From positions 62,001 through 126,000 of the forward strand of contig PABP01000011.1 of NCBI GenBank assembly GCA_002699585.1: a stretch of 64,000 nt of DNA. Reading direction: 5' to 3'. Below the pieces are notes generated by a model, which was not told where the DNA came from, did no database searches, and saw only the letters and a program-made list of their open reading frames with translations. Position numbers and translations under genes: made by a program. Positions within the stretch are counted from its first letter, which is position 1. Each line of letters starts with the position of its first letter. The DNA comes from Anaerolineaceae bacterium. GTDB lineage: Bacteria > Chloroflexota > Anaerolineae > Aggregatilineales > Phototrophicaceae. This document shows positions 34,611 through 42,776 of this stretch, one piece after another.

Positions 34611-35825
34611 GTGATTATGTCGGTTATCAATTCAATTTTCAGCAGCATCTGGAATTTCATCAAGAGAATCAGCAAGAACAAAGCCGGGTTTGTGGGCTTC
34701 ATCGGGTTGATTATCTATTTCATTGTAACGTTCATCATGCCCTCGTTTGTGGATTTCGATGACGAACCGAAGCTCGATGAAATTACGGGTCCGATTGGGT
34801 CGCGGATTGTGCTGGCGGTCCATGTGGATGATGTCGATACGTACAAGACGATGGAAGATCTGGAAGGCAAAACGGTGGGTGTCGTCAGCCAGACGGGCGG
34901 CCCTATTTTCATCGAGCCGTATGAAGATACCGTCAACGTTGAGACATTCCGTTGGAACAGTCGCCGCGACGGACCGGGCATCCAGGCTGGCCTGATTGCC
35001 CTGGCCAATAGAGAGATCGACGCTATGTTGATCTTCTCAAAGTCTGTGACGGAATACATCGATAATCAGGAAGACCCGGAACTACGTCAGCTCTTTGAAG
35101 ATAACATTGCGATCAGTAACCCCACGCTGGGTCCGCCGCATCTCTTGGGTACGGATACCCAGGGGCGCGACATCGCTACCCATATCGTGCATGGTGGTCG
35201 CCTGCTCATCCTCACGGCTGTGCTAGGTGGCGTTATCTCGACGATGATTGCGCTGGTCTTTGGCTCGCTGTCGGCTTTGTTTGGCGGTGTGCTCGACAAT
35301 GTCCTGACGGCCCTGACCAACCTCATTCTGGCGATTCCACGCTTCCCCTTATTGGTGGTGTTAGCCGGGTTGATCTCCTTTGACAATACGCTCTTCCTGG
35401 GCGTACTGATCGGCTTGTTAGGCTGGCCGGCCTTGATGCGTGCCATTCGTGCTCAGGTGCTCAGTCTACGTGAGCGTGACTTTGTGGAAGCCGCTCAATC
35501 GCTGGGCTTATCGACGACGCACATCATGTTACGAGAAATTTTGCCCAACATGATTAGCTTCGTGGCCATCAACCTCATTTTTTCGATTACGTTTGCGATG
35601 TACGAGCAGATCGGCCTGGTGGTGTTGGGGCTGGCTCCCATCAGTGATTACACCTGGGGTGTGATGCTGTACTTTGGGCGTACACGCGGGACGCTCTTCA
35701 ATGCCGATGGCGCCAGTATGGCGCTGGCACCCGTATTGGCGATTGCGCTGTTCCAGGTCTGCCTGGTGCTCTTCGCCCGTGCCCTGGAAGAAGTCTTCGA
35801 TCCACGTTTACGCAGCGCCGTTTAG
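34611..35825 (+). CDS. DppC-type ABC permease with a binding-protein-like insert
   Basis: Second membrane subunit of the importer. Residues 1-45 hold the N-terminal segment and first helix, and residues about 176-404 are the standard DppC core (PHLLGTDTQGRD, EAAQSLGLSTTHIMLREILPN). Between them, residues about 51-172 form an extracytoplasmic insert that is absent from ordinary DppC proteins. It reads like one lobe of a solute-binding protein: MEDLEGKTVGVV, then QAGLIALANREIDAMLIF, then a short helical end. The protein is 404 residues, against about 300 for the family. The start is GTG 34611 or ATG 34617; no strong ribosome site is seen. The insert may be a built-in sensing or docking lobe. 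Confidence 0.85.
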   Translation: MIMSVINSIFSSIWNFIKRISKNKAGFVGFIGLIIYFIVTFIMPSFVDFDDEPKLDEITGPIGSRIVLAVHVDDVDTYKTMEDLEGKTVGVVSQTGGPIFIEPYEDTVNVETFRWNSRRDGPGIQAGLIALANREIDAMLIFSKSVTEYIDNQEDPELRQLFEDNIAISNPTLGPPHLLGTDTQGRDIATHIVHGGRLLILTAVLGGVISTMIALVFGSLSALFGGVLDNVLTALTNLILAIPRFPLLVVLAGLISFDNTLFLGVLIGLLGWPALMRAIRAQVLSLRERDFVEAAQSLGLSTTHIMLREILPNMISFVAINLIFSITFAMYEQIGLVVLGLAPISDYTWGVMLYFGRTRGTLFNADGASMALAPVLAIALFQVCLVLFARALEEVFDPRLRSAV

Positions 35826-35843
35826 TTGCAGGGAATTTGTCTT

Positions 35844-36881
35844 ATGAGCCAACCAATGAACGATGATGTAGTTCTGCGCGTCGATGATCTGTCGATTGTG
35901 TACCAGACCAAACGCGGGAACGTCCAGGCGACGACCAACATCTCCTTTGACCTCAAGCGTGGTCAGGCGATGGCCTTGATCGGCGAGAGTGGCAGCGGTA
36001 AAACGACTGTCAGCCTATCGTTGATCCGCAAACTGCCGAAGAATGCCCTGATCACACAGGGACAGGTGCTTTACCAGCGTGATGGTAACGTGCGCGATGT
36101 ACTCAAACTGAGCAAGCGCGAATTGCGTGAGTTTCGCTGGAAGGATTGCGCGATGGTCTTCCAGGGGTCGCAGAATGCCTTTAACCCCGTGTTGAAGATC
36201 CGCACACAGTTTGAAGACACGGCTCGTGCGCATGGTTGGACGGATAAAAACGCCGTCCGCGAGCGCGCCCTGGAACTGCTGCGGCTGGTCCGTCTGGACC
36301 CGGAACGGGTTTATGAAGCCTACCCGCATGAACTCAGTGGTGGCATGAAGCAGCGTACATTGCTGGCCCTGGGTGTGTTGCTGAACCCGCAGGTGGTCAT
36401 CCTCGATGAGCCGACGACCGCGCTCGATATTTTGACGCAGCGCGCCATTATCGACGTACTCAATGAGATGCAGCAGCGGTTGAACTTCAGCATCATCTTC
36501 ATCAGCCACGATCTGTCGCTGGCGGCGGAAATGGCCGATGTGGTGGCGACGGTCTACGCCGGGGAAATCGTGGAGATTGGCCCGGTCAATGATATGTTCT
36601 ACGATCCGCAGCATCCCTATACGCATGGGTTGCTGACCTCTGTGCCTAAGCTCGATCATGAGCAGGATTTTGTGAGCAGTATCGCAGGGGCACCGCCCAA
36701 CCTGATTTCGCCACCGTCGGGGTGTAAATTCCATCCCCGCTGCCCGTATGCAACCGATAAGTGCTCAGAAGATGACCCGACGCTGACGGGTGAAAAGCCC
36801 GATCATCTGGCGGCTTGCTGGAACAAAGATGCATTGTTGGAAGCCCGAGAAGAAATCGCTCGTAAGGAGTTGGCCCAATGA
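35844..36881 (+). CDS. DppD/OppD-type ABC transporter ATP-binding protein
   Basis: Powers the importer. The 345-residue product has Walker A GESGSGKTT (about residues 40-48), signature LSGGMKQR, Walker B VVILDEPTT and switch histidine in FISHD. The C-terminal oligopeptide motif GCKFHPRCPYATDKC contains the family's cysteines, which in some relatives carry an iron-sulphur cluster. Start at 35844 has AGGGA about ten bases upstream. Its stop overlaps the next ATP-binding gene (ATGA), so translation is coupled. Confidence 0.9.
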   Translation: MSQPMNDDVVLRVDDLSIVYQTKRGNVQATTNISFDLKRGQAMALIGESGSGKTTVSLSLIRKLPKNALITQGQVLYQRDGNVRDVLKLSKRELREFRWKDCAMVFQGSQNAFNPVLKIRTQFEDTARAHGWTDKNAVRERALELLRLVRLDPERVYEAYPHELSGGMKQRTLLALGVLLNPQVVILDEPTTALDILTQRAIIDVLNEMQQRLNFSIIFISHDLSLAAEMADVVATVYAGEIVEIGPVNDMFYDPQHPYTHGLLTSVPKLDHEQDFVSSIAGAPPNLISPPSGCKFHPRCPYATDKCSEDDPTLTGEKPDHLAACWNKDALLEAREEIARKELAQ

Positions 36882-37891
36882 GTGAACCTATTATGCGCTT
36901 AGAGGGCATCTATCGGTCGTTCCGGTCTGGGCGCACGGTGATCCCGGTACTGCAAGACATCAACCTGGACATCAACAAGCTGGAATTTTTATGCCTGGTT
37001 GGGGAAAGTGGCTGCGGCAAGACGACAACTGGCAAAATCCTGGCGGGGCTGCTGCCACCGTCGGATGGCAAGATTTATTTTGAGGGGCGCGATGTAAACG
37101 ATCTGCGCGGCAATGATCGCCGCCGGTATCGCCGCTCGGTACAGTTGATTCACCAGGACCCCTATGCTTCGCTCAACCCGACGCAGACCATTTTCGATAT
37201 GCTCAGCTTTCCGTTGCTGCATCATAAGCTGGTCAAAGGCCAAAAGGCCGCGCGCAAGCGGGCGGCGGAACTGCTGGAACTGGTCGACCTGACTCCTGTT
37301 GAAGACATCCTCGACAAGTACCCGCACGAGCTGAGTGGTGGGCAGCGACAACGTGTGAGCATCGCCCGTGCCCTGACGACCGATCCTTCAGTGATTGTCG
37401 CGGATGAATCGGTCAGTATGGTCGATGTGTCGATCCGTATTGGTTTGCTGCAAATGATGATGAACCTGCGCGATGAACTGGGCGTGACTATTGTCTTTAT
37501 CACCCATGACCTGGCCCTGGCCAAATATTTTTCCTGGGAAGGCCGCATTGGTGTGATGTACCTGGGCCGTATGGTCGAGGTGGGCAAGACACAGCAACTT
37601 ATCGCAAATCCGCAGCACCCTTATACGCGCGTGCTGCTCTCAGCAATCCCTGAACCCGACCCGGAGAAGACCCGCACCAAACGGCATATCCAACTGCGTA
37701 GCGAAGATATCCCACGGCTGACCGAACTGCCGCCGGGGTGCTCCTTCCATCCCCGCTGCCCCTGGTACATAGAAGGCGTATGCGATCATACTGTACCGCA
37801 ACTGGCTGTCCCGGCAACGAGTAACAGCCAGGTCGAAGTCGCGTGCTTCCCGGTGCAGGAGGGACAGGCGTTGGAACTCTATGAATCCTGA
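36878..37891 (+). CDS. DppF/OppF-type ABC transporter ATP-binding protein
   Basis: Partner ATPase, 337 residues. Walker A is GESGCGKTT, signature LSGGQRQR, Walker B VIVADESVSM (Asp-Glu kept) and the switch histidine is in FITHD. The C-terminal motif CSFHPRCPWYIEGVC matches the family. It overlaps the upstream ATPase by four bases and the downstream small membrane gene by 11, so this stretch is one polycistronic unit. Confidence 0.9.
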   Translation: MSEPIMRLEGIYRSFRSGRTVIPVLQDINLDINKLEFLCLVGESGCGKTTTGKILAGLLPPSDGKIYFEGRDVNDLRGNDRRRYRRSVQLIHQDPYASLNPTQTIFDMLSFPLLHHKLVKGQKAARKRAAELLELVDLTPVEDILDKYPHELSGGQRQRVSIARALTTDPSVIVADESVSMVDVSIRIGLLQMMMNLRDELGVTIVFITHDLALAKYFSWEGRIGVMYLGRMVEVGKTQQLIANPQHPYTRVLLSAIPEPDPEKTRTKRHIQLRSEDIPRLTELPPGCSFHPRCPWYIEGVCDHTVPQLAVPATSNSQVEVACFPVQEGQALELYES

Positions 37892-38063
37892 TATGCTCAA
37901 AGCGTTTTACCGGATGGGCATTTTTGTGGCGGGATCGTCTGCGCTGCTGCTCTTCGTGGTCAAACGCGATTCTGCTGAGTTTGTCATCACGGTCTTGTCA
38001 CTTTGCATCGGCCTGACTTTGATGCTGTTGGTCAGCCTGTTCATCTGGTACATCAATCGCTAA
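37881..38063 (+). CDS. Small two-helix membrane protein
   Basis: The 60-residue product is almost entirely two hydrophobic helices (about residues 11-27 and 33-57) joined by a KRDSAEF turn. The start lies inside the end of the DppF gene, so it is translationally coupled. I do not recognise the family. Its place right after the ATPase suggests an accessory of the transporter, but this is only from position. Confidence 0.55.
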   Translation: MNPDMLKAFYRMGIFVAGSSALLLFVVKRDSAEFVITVLSLCIGLTLMLLVSLFIWYINR

Positions 38064-38089
38064 CAGTCATCGCAGGTAGCGTCGGGCTG

Positions 38090-38113
38090 ATATATCTGTT
38101 AGAGAAGATATAT
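38090..38113. promoter_or_regulatory. Inverted repeat upstream of the ROK kinase
   Basis: atatatc (38090-38096) and gatatat (38107-38113) form a 7-base inverted repeat with a 10-base spacer about 80 bases upstream of the kinase start. It may be an internal regulatory site in the operon. Confidence 0.3.
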
Positions 38114-38192
38114 AAAACAAGTCCTGCCTACATGATTGATGTGTCTATTGTGTACAATGGCCGCCGGGGAACATGGCAGCTTAAGGAAAAAC

Positions 38193-39149
38193 ATGGCAGA
38201 CAGATTAACGATTGGCCTCGATATCGGCGCAACCAAGATGGCTTTCGCTGTGGTGGATGTGGCTGGCACTGTGCTGGACGAAACGGTGCTCCCAACACTG
38301 AGCACCCAGCCCTACGCCCAGACTGTCGAACGGATCGCGGCCCAACTCAATACCTATTTAGCAGAATATCCCCTGATCGAAGGGATCGGCATTGGCGTAC
38401 CTGGGCCGATCAACCGCGAGGCAGGCGTTGTGCTCAACGCGGTCAACCTGGGCTGGCAGAACTGCCCATTGCGAGATGACCTGCTGGCACATCTGACGCG
38501 CACGTTGCCGGTTTACATCGAAAACGATGTCAACGTCGGCCTCATCAGCGAGTATTTTTATGGCAAAGCCAAAGATATGACCCACTGTGTCTACTTAGCG
38601 ATTGGCACCGGGCTGGGTGGCGCGGTCATTATCAACGACCAGTTGATGCGTGGCGCGACCTATATGGAAATGGAAATCGGTCACTATGCCATTGACCCGG
38701 TTAACGGACGGCAGTGTACGTGTGGCCAGCGTGGCTGTGTGGAAATGTCGATTTCTGGCAAGGGGCTGGTTTCTAACGCGACCGCTCACCATGCCGATTA
38801 CCCGGATACCCTCATTCCCGTCGATGACATCACTACCTATGCCATCATTGAAGCGGCTCGTCATGATGACGAGCTGGCGACCTTTGTTATAGATGAAGCC
38901 GCCGAGGTGCTGGGGCAGCTATGCGCCTGGTGCACGATGATCTTCAACCCCAATTTGATCGTGCTGGGCGGTGGCCTCAGTCATGGTATTTACGATCTGG
39001 TGATCGAAAAAACCCGCGCGGAAATGCGTAAGCATTGTTTACCGCAGTCCTATGACGCGGTATCGATTGAATTGTCTCATTCTATCAACGCGGCGATGGG
39101 CGCGTCTGCCCTCGTCTGGTACTTCCAGAAGGAAAGCCAACTCTCATGA
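38193..39149 (+). CDS. ROK-family sugar kinase (GlcNAc/glucose kinase-like)
   Basis: Probably phosphorylates the sugar delivered by the upstream importer. The 318-residue product has the ATP-binding start GLDIGATKMAFAVVD, the sugar-binding ENDVNVG, the EIGHYAID segment, and the intact zinc motif CTCGQRGCVE, as in NagK and GlcK. Start at 38193 has AAGGA five bases upstream, and an upstream in-frame ATG lacks a site. It overlaps the M81 gene by four bases (ATGA). The GH20 and ROK regulator nearby favour N-acetylglucosamine over glucose. Confidence 0.85.
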   Translation: MADRLTIGLDIGATKMAFAVVDVAGTVLDETVLPTLSTQPYAQTVERIAAQLNTYLAEYPLIEGIGIGVPGPINREAGVVLNAVNLGWQNCPLRDDLLAHLTRTLPVYIENDVNVGLISEYFYGKAKDMTHCVYLAIGTGLGGAVIINDQLMRGATYMEMEIGHYAIDPVNGRQCTCGQRGCVEMSISGKGLVSNATAHHADYPDTLIPVDDITTYAIIEAARHDDELATFVIDEAAEVLGQLCAWCTMIFNPNLIVLGGGLSHGIYDLVIEKTRAEMRKHCLPQSYDAVSIELSHSINAAMGASALVWYFQKESQLS

Positions 39150-40564
39150 AAATTGCCATCGCAGGCATCGCCACTGAATGCTGTACCTTCTCTCCCTGGA
39201 CCAACAAGTACGAAGACTTCCGTATTGTCATCGGGGATGACGCCGACTTTTTCGAGATGTACCCGTATATGTCCAAGTATGAGGGTATCGAGTGGACGGC
39301 GACCCTGGTTGCTAGGGCGACTCCCGGTGGCCCGGTCGACCCGGAAGCGTATGACAGCCTGAAAGCCGATATGCTGGAGAGGCTGAAGGCAGGCGGTCCC
39401 TATGATGGCGTCTACCTCGATATGCATGGTGCGATGAACGTACTCGGTCGGGATGATGCCGAGGGCGACTGGTATACCGCCGTGCGTGAAGTGGTCGGTG
39501 AGGATTGTTTGCTATCGGCTAGCTATGACCTGCACGGCAATGTGTCCGAGCGCATTATGCAGACGCTCGACATCATCACGGGCTACCGGACCGCGCCGCA
39601 CATCGACTATATGGAAACGCGCGAACGGGCCTGTGATCTGCTGATTCGCTGTTTGAACGAAGGCATCCGCCCACAAAAGGCATTCATCAAGATTCCGGTG
39701 GGCTTACCCGGTGAACGCACCAGCACGGAGTGGTTCCCTGGTGATGAAATCTACGCCCAGATTCCGGGGCTGATTGATGGCGAAAAGGTCATGGATGTTA
39801 CCATGCAGGTCGGTTACATCTGGGCCGATGAGCCGCGCATGACCGCCTGTGCCATTGCTCTGGGTCAAGACGAAGCGGCTATCCAGGCGGCTGCGGAAAC
39901 ATTGGCGCTCAGCTATTGGGACCACCGCGCCGACTTCCAGTTTGGCGTCCCGGCGATGCCGATTGCCGACTGCATCGAAGCGGCTATGCAAGACGATGTG
40001 CAGCCTGTGTTCATCAGCGATTCCGGCGATAACCCGACTGCTGGTGGCGTCGGTGATGTACCCGTATTCTTAGCGGAAGCTCTGCGCATCCAACCGCCGG
40101 ACCTGATCTACGCCAGCATTCCCGATGCTGCCGCTGTCGCCAAGTGCGTGGAAGCAGGCATTGGTGGCACGGTCACGGTCGAGGTCGGCGGCAAGATGGA
40201 CCCCTGGCATGGTCAACCCGTTGAACTGACGGGCACGGTGACGAAAATTCTGGAAGAACCGGGTAATACGCAGGTCGTTGTGACCAGCGGCGGCGTTCAG
40301 GCGATTTTGACTGAGAAGCGCACGCCCTTCCGCGACCACCACTTTTACGCACTGGGTATCGACCCGGAAGAACACAAGATCGTGGTTGTCAAAATTGGCT
40401 ACCTCGTGCCGGAACTCAAGCGGCTTGCTAACAAAGCCTATCTGGCGCTGTCGCCCGGTGCGGTCAATCAGGACATCGTCAACCTGACTTATAAGCGCAT
40501 CAATCGGCCCTGCTACCCGCTTGACCCCGATATGTCGTGGTCGCCAAGCGTGCAGATGTTTTAA
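39146..40564 (+). CDS. M81-family (MlrC-like) protein
   Basis: The 472-residue product matches the MlrC family: N-terminal KIAIAGIATECCTFSPW, metal-binding DMHGAM and SYDLHGNVS, and the C-terminal SDSGDNPTAGGVGDVP segment. Described members are the microcystin-degrading metallopeptidase MlrC, but most homologues are in sugar or amino-acid operons with unknown function. Here it overlaps the ROK kinase and precedes an isomerase-like gene, so it is probably not a microcystinase; a role in processing an amide or ether of an amino sugar is possible but unproven. Confidence 0.8.
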   Translation: MKIAIAGIATECCTFSPWTNKYEDFRIVIGDDADFFEMYPYMSKYEGIEWTATLVARATPGGPVDPEAYDSLKADMLERLKAGGPYDGVYLDMHGAMNVLGRDDAEGDWYTAVREVVGEDCLLSASYDLHGNVSERIMQTLDIITGYRTAPHIDYMETRERACDLLIRCLNEGIRPQKAFIKIPVGLPGERTSTEWFPGDEIYAQIPGLIDGEKVMDVTMQVGYIWADEPRMTACAIALGQDEAAIQAAAETLALSYWDHRADFQFGVPAMPIADCIEAAMQDDVQPVFISDSGDNPTAGGVGDVPVFLAEALRIQPPDLIYASIPDAAAVAKCVEAGIGGTVTVEVGGKMDPWHGQPVELTGTVTKILEEPGNTQVVVTSGGVQAILTEKRTPFRDHHFYALGIDPEEHKIVVVKIGYLVPELKRLANKAYLALSPGAVNQDIVNLTYKRINRPCYPLDPDMSWSPSVQMF

Positions 40565-40571
40565 TTTGGCT

Positions 40572-40608
40572 ACGCCCCTGAGTTTCTAGAGACTTAGGGG
40601 CGTTTTTT
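40572..40608 (+). terminator. Strong terminator after the M81 gene
   Basis: acgcccctgagt (40572-40583) pairs with acttaggggcgt (40592-40603 approximately) with one G-U pair, followed by six T. The next gene may have its own promoter. Confidence 0.85.
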
Positions 40609-40664
40609 GTTTAAACTAATAGTTGTGTGTTTATGAAACTGATATTATGCAAAGGAACCCTCTT

Positions 40665-41453
40665 ATGTCTCAGCCTGTATTGGCCGCCCAACTTTATACC
40701 ATTCGCGACTTTACCAAAACGACAGAAGACTTCGCCGCCAGCATGGCCAAAATCCGTGAGATTGGCTATACATCCGTGCAGGTATCGGCCATTGGCCCCA
40801 TTCCGCATGAAGACGTCAAGCAAATCCTCGATGACAACGGCCTGACAGTATGCATCACGCATATCGGCTATGATCGCCTGACGGACGACATTGACGATGT
40901 GATCGCCCAGCATAAATTGTGGGATGCCCCCAATGTGGCTATCGGTAGCATGCCCAATGAATTCCGTGCAGGCGGTGAAGATGCCTATAAGCGCTTTGCT
41001 GAAATCGCCAATGGCATCGGCGAAAAGCTACACGCGGCTGGCCTGACGTTCAGCTATCACAATCACAGCTTTGAGTTCGTGCGCTTTGGCGACCGCACCG
41101 GCTTACAGCTCATCTACGATGAAACTGACCCGCGTTACGTCCAGGCTGAGCTAGATACCTACTGGGTGCAGCACGGCGGTGGCGACCCGGCGGCGTGGAT
41201 CGAGCGCATGACCGACCGTATGCCTGTTGTGCATCTTAAGGATATGGCGGTAGAAGTGCATGAAGGTGAGTTCCACGGCCAACAGATCATGGCCGAGGTC
41301 GGCGAGGGTAATTTGAACTGGCCGCGTGTTCTGGAAGCCTGCAAAACGGCCAATGTGCGCTGGTATGCTGTCGAACAGGATATTTGCCAGCGTGACCCAT
41401 TCGAGAGTTTGGCGATTAGCTATCGCAACCTCAAGGCAATGGGCCTGAGCTAA
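40665..41453 (+). CDS. Sugar phosphate isomerase/epimerase-like TIM barrel protein
   Basis: An AP-endonuclease-2-fold protein of 262 residues, a group that includes xylose-isomerase-like and inosose enzymes. Landmarks are QLYTIRDF at the start, the metal-site-like FSYHNHSFEF, the D/E ligands in AELDTYWVQ and VVHLKDMA, and VEQDIC near the end. Substrate cannot be told. Start at 40665 has AAAGGA eight bases upstream; two upstream in-frame ATGs were not chosen. It is bounded by terminators on both sides, so it is probably transcribed alone or by read-through. Confidence 0.8.
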   Translation: MSQPVLAAQLYTIRDFTKTTEDFAASMAKIREIGYTSVQVSAIGPIPHEDVKQILDDNGLTVCITHIGYDRLTDDIDDVIAQHKLWDAPNVAIGSMPNEFRAGGEDAYKRFAEIANGIGEKLHAAGLTFSYHNHSFEFVRFGDRTGLQLIYDETDPRYVQAELDTYWVQHGGGDPAAWIERMTDRMPVVHLKDMAVEVHEGEFHGQQIMAEVGEGNLNWPRVLEACKTANVRWYAVEQDICQRDPFESLAISYRNLKAMGLS

Positions 41454-41486
41454 AAACAGCGCTGAGTGCTGAGTTTTCGATGATCT

Positions 41487-41513
41487 AGGGCGTGATATGT
41501 CACGCCCTTTTTT
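41487..41513 (+). terminator. Terminator after the isomerase-like gene
   Basis: agggcgtga (41487-41495) pairs perfectly with tcacgccct (41500-41508), loop tatg, followed by a T-run. It belongs to the gggcgtg/cacgccc terminator set in this window. Confidence 0.9.
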
Positions 41514-41518
41514 ATTTC

Positions 41519-41532
41519 ACCACAGAGAACAC
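41519..41532. repeat. Fragment of the 'cacagag' dispersed repeat
   Basis: accacagagaacac is shared with the larger copy at 25296-25349. It sits just after a terminator. The rest of the gap up to 41659 shows nothing else. Confidence 0.4.
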
Positions 41533-41659
41533 AGTCGGTAGACTGTCACCTCAAAATACATACAAACACTGGTCGATGTTATGCTTCCTGCTAACAATTC
41601 GGCTTATACTGAAAGGGAGATATAACGCTAGTGCCATCCTATTGGCTGGAGTGTATGCA

Positions 41660-42688
41660 ATGCCCCGATTTGGAATCATCCTCGCTATGATAGCTACCGT
41701 TTTTTTGACGGCCTGTACCGCAACTGATGAAGCCCCGCCAACGGTAGGCGCATCATCTGTGGCCGATCAGCCGATTGCCCTGGACTGGAAGCTGGCCGAA
41801 GGCGAAACCATCGCTTATCACACAGCAATGACACCGCTTGATAACCCTTCGTTTGAACTGAATTGGGATGAGTTTTTTACATGGGAGGACTCTTCAAATG
41901 ATGAAGGTTCACTTGCTGATGTTGCCAACAGAATTCAAGAAGGGCTAAGTGGTGCCCTCTCAGACTCGGTTGATTATGGCATGGTTTCTGTGCTCAAACC
42001 CAATGAGCAGGGTAATGTTACGGTGTTAATGATTCTCGATTCACTCGATTTTTCGGCGGATGAAACTGATACGACTTCTGAAACACCCGCAGAAAGCACA
42101 GAAGAGGAAGATTGGCAGCAACAATTTACAGAATCCATCCGAAAAATGCAGCAAGACATGATTGGTACCGTGCAGTTACGCGGTGAAGTTGCCCCTACTG
42201 GTGAAGTCACATCTTTCTATTTATCTAATCGACAGAAGAATTTATTGGCCCTGTTTTTTGAAATTCCATCTCATGCTGTACGTGTTGGCGACGAGTGGGA
42301 AATTGAATTTGATTGTTTAGAGGTCGGGGCCGGTTTCATTGTTAAAGATGCGAATAGACTAAATCAGGTTACTTTCTCTGAGGTCACAACGCTGCCAGAT
42401 GGCAGACGTGTAGCCGTCCTAGATTATCTGTTAGTGGAGTCCATCAGTGGCCATTCTGATAGCCAGATGCTAGCCAACATGAGCAGTGCAACTACTGACC
42501 AGATTCCTGTTAGTATGCAATGTTCGTTTATTGGTCAGGGTCAATTCCTGATTGATGAAGGGCGTTGGCATCAATTTGTGGGTGAAATGGCCATAAACTC
42601 GGACGGTTTTATGATGGCAAATTCCGTACAGGCGATGGCCCTCGTTCCTATGGAAACAGTTCCACCACAATACATCGGCCTAGAATAA
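41660..42688 (+). CDS. Lipoprotein, possibly DUF6263-like
   Basis: The 342-residue product has a lipoprotein signal with lipobox LTAC (cysteine at about residue 19) and is therefore membrane-anchored. The mature part opens with LDWKLAEGETIAYHT, and VGDEWEIEFDC lies near the centre, phrases that resemble DUF6263 proteins; this is a weak match. Glutamate- and serine-rich stretches fill the middle. Start at 41660 has GGAG nine bases upstream; the ORF extends farther back but without a signal. G+C looks lower than its neighbours, and it is flanked by dispersed repeats. Confidence 0.6.
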   Translation: MPRFGIILAMIATVFLTACTATDEAPPTVGASSVADQPIALDWKLAEGETIAYHTAMTPLDNPSFELNWDEFFTWEDSSNDEGSLADVANRIQEGLSGALSDSVDYGMVSVLKPNEQGNVTVLMILDSLDFSADETDTTSETPAESTEEEDWQQQFTESIRKMQQDMIGTVQLRGEVAPTGEVTSFYLSNRQKNLLALFFEIPSHAVRVGDEWEIEFDCLEVGAGFIVKDANRLNQVTFSEVTTLPDGRRVAVLDYLLVESISGHSDSQMLANMSSATTDQIPVSMQCSFIGQGQFLIDEGRWHQFVGEMAINSDGFMMANSVQAMALVPMETVPPQYIGLE

Positions 42689-42710
42689 TTTTCATCGTAG
42701 TAAAACAAAA

Positions 42711-42754
42711 ACGCAAAGGCTTTCTCTGTGTCTCTGAGCCTTTGCGTCTCTGTG
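42711..42754. terminator. Repeat-derived hairpin between convergent genes
   Basis: acgcaaaggct (42711-42721) pairs perfectly with agcctttgcgt (42737-42747). The loop and flank contain ctctgtgtctctg, so this is a copy of the cacagag/acgcaaag repeat on the opposite strand. It lies between the lipoprotein and L,D-transpeptidase genes and may terminate both. Confidence 0.6.
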
Positions 42755-42776
42755 TTAATCGTTTTCCGTGAAGCGG

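Noticed and set aside
37414-37443. Defective ATPase because Walker B is followed by serine (ADESVS)
   Set aside because: The essential Asp-Glu pair is present; the serine sits where proline is usual and does not remove catalysis.
38003-38479. 158-codon plus-strand ORF
   Set aside because: It overlaps the small membrane protein and the ROK kinase in another frame and has no family features.
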